The notes under the pieces were generated by a model that was not told the origin of the DNA, searched no databases, and worked only from the letters and a program-made list of their open reading frames with translations. Made by a program: the position numbers and the translations under genes. A stretch of 64,000 bases of DNA, from assembly GCF_947498015.1 (NCBI RefSeq), contig NZ_CANMIR010000007.1, forward strand, positions 62,001 to 126,000, given 5' to 3'. This DNA is from an uncultured Neptuniibacter sp. Its GTDB lineage: Bacteria > Pseudomonadota > Gammaproteobacteria > Pseudomonadales > Balneatricaceae. Shown one piece after another: positions 45,711-53,003 of the stretch; the stretch's first letter is position 1; every line of letters starts with the position of its first letter.

Positions 45711-46100
45711 CTACTCAGTCAGTAGTGCAATTTTCTCTTCAAGCAGATCAATCTCAACCTGAACCGGTTTGTCGGTCTCCCTTCGACCCAGAGGTTTAGA
45801 ACGATTAAACCGTTCTCTGAGTTCTAGCTGCTTACGGGTATCATGATCTTGTCGACGATCATGAATGGAGCGTCTTCGGTCTTCTCCGGGATAGAGGTCA
45901 AACATAAATCGCTTCCACCACTCCTCCGCTTCCTGCATGTTATGCAGATGGGGACTGACTTTTTCCCTCTTTTCATTCAACCAGTAGAAAACGATCCTGC
46001 TATTAAGGAGATCTTTAACCAGCTTCACAGCATCACCTATTCGGTTATCACCACATTTAATTAAAACTAGTCGACCCTGTATAAATATTCCAATTCCCAC
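45711..46100 (-). CDS. Hypothetical 129-aa charged protein
   Basis: The protein has an apparently folded N-terminal half (IGDAVKLVKDLLNSRIVFYWLNEKR) and a very basic middle (YPGEDRRRSIHDRRQDHDTRK), then an acidic coiled end (VQVEIDLLEEKIALL). The Arg-rich block has repeats of DRRR/DRR as seen near PilZ-type or other regulatory proteins, but I claim no homology. Start is a GTG at 46098-46100; upstream GGATGG could serve as ribosome site, so the start is uncertain. It is convergent with the GST gene and divergent from the CoA-transferase. Confidence 0.6.
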   Translation of the reverse strand: MGIGIFIQGRLVLIKCGDNRIGDAVKLVKDLLNSRIVFYWLNEKREKVSPHLHNMQEAEEWWKRFMFDLYPGEDRRRSIHDRRQDHDTRKQLELRERFNRSKPLGRRETDKPVQVEIDLLEEKIALLTE

Positions 46101-46227
46101 CCATCCAAAGACCCTCCATCCCTTAATTATCAGGCTTTAGCGCTTATTTACTGGTGCGGCTGTCTTTTTCGGTATTAAAACGCTATAAAGCGCTCTGGAT
46201 CTATTATTTCCCTGATTGGAGTTAAAC

Positions 46228-47523
46228 ATGTCACCCCGAATTGCCTCTAGCCCTCAAGATGCTGTCTCATCCATCCAGGATAATGAGGCGATCTGGACAC
46301 ACAACATGGCTGCCACTCCCGATCTGCTGCTCAAAGGGCTGGCTCAACATGCACTATCATGCCGTAATCTGACCCTATTACAGTTGCATACCGAAGGTGA
46401 AGGTGCCGGCTTAATGGTGTCACCCGAGCTGCAAGGTCACCTCCGCTGTCGCTGTTACTTTGTCAGTGCCGTCACCCGTAAAGCGGTACAGAAGGGGGAC
46501 GCTGATTATGTGCCGATGCTACTGGCAGAGGTTCCCAAATTAATTCGTAATGGAGAACAGCGGGTAGATACCGCCATCATTCAGGTGAGTCCACCCGACC
46601 AGCATGGAAACTGCTCTTTAGGTATTTCAGTAGAAGCAACCCACGCTGCACTGGAGAAAGCGGGTAAGATCATCGCGCATATCAACCCCAATATGCCCCG
46701 TACCCACGGTGATGGCATCATCTCTTATAAAAGTTTCCACACCGTGTACGAGGAGGCTGCCCCAATAAGCTGCCATACCCCTGCGGTTCAAAATGAGATC
46801 TATCAGGCAATTGGTCAGAATGTTGCTGGACTAGTTCAGGATCGAGACTGTATCCAAACAGGGATTGGCGCCATACCTGATGCAGTACTTGCCTGCCTGG
46901 GTGATCGAAAAGATCTGGGAGTACATACCGAGATGTTTTCAGATGGTGTGCTTCCCCTCGTTGAGAAAGGTGTTATCACCGGTGCATATAAGAAAAATCA
47001 CCCGGGTAAAATTGTTACCAGTTTTGTGATCGGCAGCCAGAAACTGTATGACTTTGTCCATGACAACCCTGCCGTACAGTTCCTGGACACCGAGTATGTG
47101 AACGATATGCGCAGCATACAGCGTAATCCCCAAGCGATGTCGATCAACAGTGCCATTCAGGTCGACCTGACCGGTCAGGTATCAGCCGATTCGATGGGGA
47201 CAAAGATCTACTCAGGCTTCGGCGGTCAGATCGATTTTGTTCGCGGTGCATCCCTCTCCGAAGGAGGACGCGGGGTAATCGCCTTACCGTCAACCGCAGC
47301 GGGAGGTTCAGTCTCACGTATCACAACCACCCTCAGCGATGGAGCCGGTGTCGTCACCACACGTGCCCACGTTCACTACATCGCCACCGAGTACGGCATT
47401 GTCAGCCTGCGCGGTCGCAGTTTGAAAGAGCGAGCTCGTGACCTGATCGAGATCGCACACCCCGACTTCCGCGAAGCACTCAACCGTGAAAGCTTTGAAA
47501 AGCTACGTTTAAGCCTGAATTAA
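46228..47523 (+). CDS. Acetyl-CoA hydrolase/transferase family CoA-transferase
   Basis: The 431-aa protein belongs to the Cat2/4-hydroxybutyrate CoA-transferase family. QTGIGAIPDAVLACL, HTEMFSDGVLPLVEKG and GFGGQIDFVRGASLSEGGRG (glutamate and glycine-rich CoA loop) are visible, with ATEYGIVSLRGRSLKERA near the end. It moves CoA between acyl-CoA and an acceptor acid such as acetate, propionate or 4-hydroxybutyrate. The ATG at 46228 has a GGAG site; four upstream codons are open but begin with TTG. A single-gene unit with its own terminator. Confidence 0.92.
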   Translation: MSPRIASSPQDAVSSIQDNEAIWTHNMAATPDLLLKGLAQHALSCRNLTLLQLHTEGEGAGLMVSPELQGHLRCRCYFVSAVTRKAVQKGDADYVPMLLAEVPKLIRNGEQRVDTAIIQVSPPDQHGNCSLGISVEATHAALEKAGKIIAHINPNMPRTHGDGIISYKSFHTVYEEAAPISCHTPAVQNEIYQAIGQNVAGLVQDRDCIQTGIGAIPDAVLACLGDRKDLGVHTEMFSDGVLPLVEKGVITGAYKKNHPGKIVTSFVIGSQKLYDFVHDNPAVQFLDTEYVNDMRSIQRNPQAMSINSAIQVDLTGQVSADSMGTKIYSGFGGQIDFVRGASLSEGGRGVIALPSTAAGGSVSRITTTLSDGAGVVTTRAHVHYIATEYGIVSLRGRSLKERARDLIEIAHPDFREALNRESFEKLRLSLN

Positions 47524-47585
47524 TGGGTAGAGGCATGGTCCGAGCGTGATCATCACAACTGCCAAGTAGTTTGCGCAGAGAAACA

Positions 47586-47620
47586 GGGGAAACAGTGTGA
47601 TAACTGGTTCCCCTTTTTTA
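47586..47620 (+). terminator. Rho-independent terminator
   Basis: GGGGAA...AGT pairs with ACT...TTCCCC (one mismatch) followed by seven T's, 60 nt after the CoA-transferase stop. Confidence 0.85.
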
Positions 47621-47708
47621 TATCTGCTTTGGTAAGTATCTGATGATCCCCTGCAGGGGCAACGGCGCTGATCGCAGCGCTATGCTATGAGTAGGCAGCT
47701 CTACAATT

Positions 47709-47744
47709 ATTAAGGCAGGTACAATGATTAAGGCAGGTACAATG
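47709..47744 (+). repeat. Tandem 18-bp direct repeat carrying ribosome-site-plus-ATG
   Basis: ATTAAGGCAGGTACAATG occurs twice back to back without a mismatch. Each copy contains AAGG, a 5-6-nt spacer and an ATG; both ATGs are in one frame that runs 23 codons to a TAA at about 47793. No other evidence supports that peptide as a gene. Confidence 0.8.
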
Positions 47745-47799
47745 CAGAGGATAAAACTGATTATTTCCAGCTCCATCCTCAAGCGTGACGTTTAAGCCA

Positions 47800-49182
47800 T
47801 TAAGACGAAACAACCTTCCACTTTAATTTTTTTTCAATCGCCTGAATCATCAAGCCCGCTACATCTTTACCTGTCGCACCTTCGATCCCTTCCAGGCCAG
47901 GAGATGAGTTTACTTCCAACAAAAGAGGGCCTTTAGCTGAGCGAATAATATCGACGCCTGCTACTTTAAGCCCCATAGATTTAGCAGCTTTGATTGCAAT
48001 TCTTTTCTCTTCTGCGGTTGGTATGATAAGACTGGCCGTTCCACCTTGATGGATATTAGCCCTGAACTCCCCGGGCTCAGCTTCTCGTTGGATAGAAGCA
48101 ACAACCTTGCTATCCACCACAAAGCATCGAATATCTTTACCATTGGCCTCTTTAATAAACTCCTGAACCAGAATATCCGCCTTTAAACTCTTAAAAGCGT
48201 TAATAACACTCTCTGCTGCTTTCTTTGTCTCGGCAAGCACCACACCTTTACCCTGAGTCCCTTCAAGTAACTTAATAATCAGAGGGGCACCACCCACCAT
48301 GTTGATCAGATCATCTGTTTCAAGGGGTGAGTTGGCAAAACCGGTGATGGGGATGTCAATTTTGCTTTCAAACAGCAGCTGTAACGAGTGAAGCTTATCC
48401 CTGGATTGGGTAATAGCACCCGCGGTATTGAGGCAGTACACACCCATCGACTCAAACTGCCTGGTAAGTGCACAGCCATAAAAAGTCATGCTAGGTCTGA
48501 TTCTTGGGATGATCGCATCAAGGTCATTAAGCACTTTACCACCACGATAATGGACCTCGGGGCTTTCAGCGTCCATTTTCATGTAACAGTGTTTTATATT
48601 AAGGAAGACCATCTCATGGCCTCTTTCTTCACCCGCCTCAATAATTCGCCTATTACTGTATAAATTAGGATTGCTCGCTAAGACCCCAATCTTCAATCCT
48701 TTTTTAGGTGGTTTCTTGGTGAGATATAACTCTTCTAGCGCCTCTTTAGCCAAATCACCCAGAGAGAAGGATCGCTCAGGATCAACCAATAACTTTCCTG
48801 ACATTGCTTCACGCCCGAGCAGCATCCTGTAACCCATTGCATCCCGGTTTGTCAGGGTAAGCTCTACATCCCAGCTTTGATCACCAATAGCCAAGCTGGT
48901 TTTAATAACATAGCGTTTCTCTGAGTTACCACTTGAGCTTTTTACGCTTCGTCGATCGAAGATGGGAGCTTCACAATGAACAACGGTTTTCCTGTTGTCC
49001 TGTAGAGGGCAGACGTCAAACCTAACCCAACTAACCCCATCACGCTGAAACGGTTTAATATTTAACGCATGGATAGCTGAAGTTTTAGCACCTGAGTCAA
49101 CTCTGGCCTTGATGGCGGGTACTGCAAGTTGAGGAAACTTACACCACTCTTCAGCTCCACAGATAGTTTTCTCGATAGTCAC
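47800..49182 (-). CDS. Fused RimB-type protease and RimK-type glutamate ligase
   Basis: The 460-aa protein fuses two enzymes usually encoded separately. Residues about 1-145 are a RimB/DUF785 retropepsin-like protease domain with [14 protein letters not shown] as the active-site strand and GREAM. Residues about 160-455 are a RimK ATP-grasp ligase: [26 protein letters not shown] (ATP loop), [10 protein letters not shown] and [13 protein letters not shown] (metal site). In known systems RimK adds glutamates to ribosomal protein S6 and RimB trims them. Fusing the opposing activities in one chain suggests self-contained control of tail length. No rimA gene is adjacent. Confidence 0.9.
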   Translation of the reverse strand: MTIEKTICGAEEWCKFPQLAVPAIKARVDSGAKTSAIHALNIKPFQRDGVSWVRFDVCPLQDNRKTVVHCEAPIFDRRSVKSSSGNSEKRYVIKTSLAIGDQSWDVELTLTNRDAMGYRMLLGREAMSGKLLVDPERSFSLGDLAKEALEELYLTKKPPKKGLKIGVLASNPNLYSNRRIIEAGEERGHEMVFLNIKHCYMKMDAESPEVHYRGGKVLNDLDAIIPRIRPSMTFYGCALTRQFESMGVYCLNTAGAITQSRDKLHSLQLLFESKIDIPITGFANSPLETDDLINMVGGAPLIIKLLEGTQGKGVVLAETKKAAESVINAFKSLKADILVQEFIKEANGKDIRCFVVDSKVVASIQREAEPGEFRANIHQGGTASLIIPTAEEKRIAIKAAKSMGLKVAGVDIIRSAKGPLLLEVNSSPGLEGIEGATGKDVAGLMIQAIEKKLKWKVVSS

Positions 49183-49551
49183 TCATTCGGTCCTCATTTC
49201 TGGCATTTTCACATTCAGTAATCAGTGCAATTTGACTCCTGTTTTGTATCAGAAACAATCTTTATTTTCATTCTGCTTAAGCGGCTGCCTGATGAGCGAT
49301 CACCCTATTTCATTATGGTTAGGTGATCGATCCCATCGAAGTCCGGTGGATAAACGAGATACGTTAAAAAAAACGGGGGTATGGGCATATCCCCAATGTC
49401 ATCGACCTGTTAAAACCCTAAAAAGGCATCCTCGGGTCAACCAATCAAGATAGTTATCCACATAAGACCTGGATAAAGGATGGATAGATATATTCACAGG
49501 CATAAAAAAACCGCCGATAAGCGGCGGTTTTTATGATGACGTAAGGCGACC
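49183..49551. other. 369-nt gap upstream of rimBK with inverted repeat and DnaA-box-like sites
   Basis: No gene is supported. CGATCACC (49297-49304) and GGTGATCG (49322-49329) form a perfect 8-bp inverted repeat with a 17-nt loop. A consensus DnaA box TTATCCACA is at 49454-49462; near matches on the other strand are at 49345-49353 (one mismatch) and 49468-49476 (two mismatches). The acnA terminator ends the region. Confidence 0.6.
49504..49532 (-). terminator. Rho-independent terminator of acnA
   Basis: CCGCCG pairs with CGGCGG around ATAAG, flanked by A7 and T5 runs, 20 nt after the acnA stop on the minus strand. Confidence 0.88.
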
Positions 49552-52269
49552 TTATGTGTTCGAAGCGATAATATCGCGCAACACCATCGGCAAGATGCCT
49601 TTATGACGGATCTGATCCAGCTCTGATGAAGTATCAACACGGGAGGTCAACTCCAGCTGCTGCGATGTACCATCTGCTCGCTGAATGGTCAGGGCTACTG
49701 TTCCGCGAGGTTCCAGCGTATCAATACCACTCAGATCGAAGGTCTCTGTACCATCCAGATTCAGAGAAGCACGTGTTACACCTTCAGGTAGCTGCAGCGG
49801 AAGAACGCCCATCCCCACCAGATTAGACTTGTGAATACGCTCAAAACTCTCCGCGATGATCGCTCGAACACCCAGCAGAGCAGGACCTTTTGCCGCCCAG
49901 TCGCGTGATGACCCTGTACCATACAGCTTGCCGCCAAATACAACGGTAGATGTACCCTCTTCACGGTAGCGCTCAGCAGCATCATAAATAGACATCTGCG
50001 CGGGTGCACTGTCAGATGAGTAGTAGTTAGTTACTGCACCTGTAGTACCCGGCAGCAGAAGGTTTCTGGCTTTAACATTGCCAAAAATACTGCGCAGCAT
50101 CACGTGGTGGTTACCACGGCGTGCTCCAAGCGATGTCATATCGCTATCTGCAACACCTTGTGAGCTCAGGTATTCGCCTGGAGGAGAATCTGGACGAATA
50201 CGGCTTACTGGAGAGATATGGTCGGTTGTTGTGTTGTCATCACACATCACCAGCATGCGCGCACCGGAGATGTTGTTCAGTGAATCTGCTGGCGTTTCCA
50301 GTGAGAAACCGTCGAAGAACGAGATCTCCTGGATATAGGTTGAATCCGGCGCCCAGTCGTAAACCGGACCCGTAGGGGATTCCAGGTTCTGCCATGTAGC
50401 AGGGCCATCCAAAGAGTTTTCATAGGTTTCACGGAACGCTTTCGGATCCATACATTCCAGCATGGTCTGTGAAATCTCAGCATTACTCGGCCAGATATCC
50501 TTTAAGAAAACATCGTTCCCTTTGGCATCCTGACCAATTGGCTGAGTAGTCACATCAATATTCACATTACCAGCCATCGCCATAGCGACAACCAGTGGTG
50601 GTGACATCAGGAAGTTGGTATCAACATCCGGGTGAACACGGCCTTCAAAGTTACGGTTACCAGACAGCACAGACGCCGCGATAATATCGTGGTTCTGCAG
50701 CGCTTCTTCGATACTTGGAGCCAGTGGGCCAGAGTTACCAACACAGGTGGTACAACCATAACCCGCAGTATTAAAGCCCAGCGCGTCCAGGTGCTGTTGC
50801 AGTCCCGCCTTGGTTAAAAAGTCCGTAGCAACCGGTGACCCCGGAGCCAACGATGTTTTAACACCATCAGGTACTTTCATGCCAAGCTCATTGGCTTTCT
50901 TAGCCAGCAAGCCCGCCGCAATCAGCAGGCCAGGGTTAGAAGTATTAGTACAGGCAGTGATCGCGGCAATTACGATATCACCATCTTTTAACTCTCTTTC
51001 AGGCAGCGGTGCGAAAATACCCGCTTCGTCTGCTTTCATTGGCGTTACAGTAACGACTTCAGGGTTGCGCTCGCCTTCAGCCGCTGCTTTTCTGAATACG
51101 TTGCCGATCTCAGCCAGTGGCAATCTGTCCTGCGGTCTTTTCGGGCCCGCCACAGATGGTTCAACAGTAGACAGATCCAGCTGAAGAAGATCTGTATAGC
51201 GTGGAAGCGCCTGACCTGGCTTCCAAGCCATATTTTGTGCTTTATAGTATTCGAGTGGCAGATCACCATCTCTGCCGGTCGCTCTCATATAATCCGCAGA
51301 GATCTCATCAAATGGGAAGAAGCCCATGGTTGCGCCATATTCTGGCGACATGTTTGCGATGGTCGCACGGTCTGGTAGGGAAAGATTGGCACAACCTTCA
51401 CCAACATATTCAACAAACTTACCAACAACACCACCTGGGTATTTACGCAGCATTTCTGTGATCGTCAGTACCAGGTCAGTTGCAGTAACGCCTTCCCTGA
51501 GTGCACCTGTGAGCTCAACACCGACAACTTCAGGTGCCAACATCTGCATAGGCTGACCCAGCATAGAAGCTCCGGCTTCAATACCGCCAACACCCCAACC
51601 GACAATACCCAGCGCGTTAGCCATAGGTGTGTGGCTGTCCATACCAATCAGCGTGTCTGGGGCCATCAGTCCATTAATGTCGAGATAACCCTGAGCCAGA
51701 TACTCAAGGTTTACCTGATGCACGATACCGGTTTGTGGCGGAATAATACGGATGGTTTCAAAGGCCTGCGCACCCCATTTCAGGAACGCATAACGCTCTT
51801 TGTTTCGCTCTGCTTCCAATTCACCGTTGATTCTCAGTGAAGCGGGGCTACCGGTGTTATCCATGGTAACCGTGTGATCGATAACCAGATCTGCGCGTAC
51901 CAGAGGCTCAATAATAGCTGGATCCAGCCCCATTCGCTGAACTGCTGAACGCATCGCAGCAAAATCGACAATAGCGGGCGTGCCACTCAGGTCGTGCATA
52001 ATGACGCGACCCGCAGTGAAAGGGATTTCGATCGGCTCTTTGCCCTGATGTTCTGTCCAGCCGCCAAGTGCTTGAACCTGCTCAGCGGTTACGCCGTTTT
52101 GGCCAACATTACGGGCGATACCTTCCAGGATAGGACGCAGAGAAAAAGGCAATTCATCCAGTTTTATACCAAACTTCTCAGCAGTATCTGGAAGGCTATG
52201 GTAGCTGTGTGCTGTTCCGGGGAGTGTCCTTACAGAACTGGATGGATCGAAATCGATAGGGCTTGTCAT
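49552..52269 (-). CDS. acnA: Aconitate hydratase A
   Basis: The 905-aa enzyme (E. coli AcnA 891 aa) isomerises citrate to isocitrate with a [4Fe-4S] cluster and can become an RNA-binding stress regulator. Cluster cysteines are visible in AITACTNTSNP (about 437) and GCTTCVGNSG; other signatures are IGMDSHTPMANALGI, LSGNRNFEGRVHP, CDDNTTTDHISP and GTGSSRDWAAKGP. The ATG at 52269 has its own ribosome context. It lies back to back with acnB. The related propionate enzyme AcnD is an alternative, but no prp gene is adjacent. Confidence 0.95.
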   Translation of the reverse strand: MTSPIDFDPSSSVRTLPGTAHSYHSLPDTAEKFGIKLDELPFSLRPILEGIARNVGQNGVTAEQVQALGGWTEHQGKEPIEIPFTAGRVIMHDLSGTPAIVDFAAMRSAVQRMGLDPAIIEPLVRADLVIDHTVTMDNTGSPASLRINGELEAERNKERYAFLKWGAQAFETIRIIPPQTGIVHQVNLEYLAQGYLDINGLMAPDTLIGMDSHTPMANALGIVGWGVGGIEAGASMLGQPMQMLAPEVVGVELTGALREGVTATDLVLTITEMLRKYPGGVVGKFVEYVGEGCANLSLPDRATIANMSPEYGATMGFFPFDEISADYMRATGRDGDLPLEYYKAQNMAWKPGQALPRYTDLLQLDLSTVEPSVAGPKRPQDRLPLAEIGNVFRKAAAEGERNPEVVTVTPMKADEAGIFAPLPERELKDGDIVIAAITACTNTSNPGLLIAAGLLAKKANELGMKVPDGVKTSLAPGSPVATDFLTKAGLQQHLDALGFNTAGYGCTTCVGNSGPLAPSIEEALQNHDIIAASVLSGNRNFEGRVHPDVDTNFLMSPPLVVAMAMAGNVNIDVTTQPIGQDAKGNDVFLKDIWPSNAEISQTMLECMDPKAFRETYENSLDGPATWQNLESPTGPVYDWAPDSTYIQEISFFDGFSLETPADSLNNISGARMLVMCDDNTTTDHISPVSRIRPDSPPGEYLSSQGVADSDMTSLGARRGNHHVMLRSIFGNVKARNLLLPGTTGAVTNYYSSDSAPAQMSIYDAAERYREEGTSTVVFGGKLYGTGSSRDWAAKGPALLGVRAIIAESFERIHKSNLVGMGVLPLQLPEGVTRASLNLDGTETFDLSGIDTLEPRGTVALTIQRADGTSQQLELTSRVDTSSELDQIRHKGILPMVLRDIIASNT

Positions 52270-52427
52270 TTTTTATACCTCACGCAGATGGGACGTTTCT
52301 AAACCTACAACCTTCTTTTGAACGAAACTCCAGCCACTGTTGGAGCTGCTCGGTTTTATTGAGTGTCATAGTTTCAGCCGTCAAGCGAACCGCTATTTCC
52401 TGCAATAAACATTATTATCTTTTCAGG

Positions 52428-52439
52428 ATTGTCGACAAT
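52428..52439. promoter_or_regulatory. Palindrome ATTGTCGACAAT, possible GntR-family operator
   Basis: A perfect 12-bp palindrome about 160 nt upstream of acnA. From memory, GntR-type regulators of propionate or organic-acid genes bind very similar sequences; the link is inference only. Confidence 0.4.
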
Positions 52440-52930
52440 ATTAGCCGTGGATCGCCTTGAATCAAGTGATTTTGGCATATTTTTGGGTAAATTACATACA
52501 ATCTAAGACTATTTGCTAGTGCATATGATTATTTTATAGCCATTCATTCGTTGTATTTCGTCAGGAAGCTGCGGATAAGATTCTGTATTTGCCATAAACC
52601 TATATCTACCTCGAAGGGGGGGACTGGGAACAACGCTGCTTATATAGTCGATCAAAATTCAAGAATATCCTTGATAACCTTCCGGTCGATTCAACCACTG
52701 TTAACACGCAATCAGTTAACCGGTCATCTGATAAAGAGAGGATTAACCTGCCTTGGCCCCTTCTAAAAACCAAGGACCTACCTAATTGATAGTTATTTTT
52801 AGTGAAAAAAACCCCAAAGATCTTTAATAAAAAGCATGGTTACAACCAAGGTATACCATCTGAAACATATTGATTTAAATGCCATTTTTTAAACTTATAT
52901 CGACTATAAGCTTCATTTAATGAGTTTTGA

Positions 52931-52959
52931 TTGAGCTACCCACAACTTATTTTTATAAT
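52931..52959 (+). promoter_or_regulatory. Sigma-70 promoter of acnB
   Basis: TTGAGC (52931-52936), 17-nt spacer, perfect TATAAT (52954-52959). Transcription would begin near 52966, leaving a leader of about 38 nt. Confidence 0.7.
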
Positions 52960-53003
52960 CCGTCCCCAAATCATAACCACATCTAAGTGAGACGTTGGAC
53001 GCT

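Larger units (their letters stand above)
52270..53003. other. Shared 734-nt promoter region of acnA and acnB
   Basis: No gene is supported; the longest frame here (about 71 codons) has no usable ribosome site. The region is AT-rich and holds a 12-bp palindrome (52428-52439) and an acnB promoter (52931-52959). Its size suggests multiple regulatory inputs for two TCA-cycle genes. Confidence 0.6.

Noticed and set aside
49232..49453. 73-codon frame in the rimBK-acnA gap
   Set aside because: No ribosome site, low-complexity basic composition and no recognisable fold; it crosses an inverted repeat.
52551..52766. 71-codon frame in the acnA-acnB gap
   Set aside because: No ribosome site, atypical composition; the region is better explained as regulatory.
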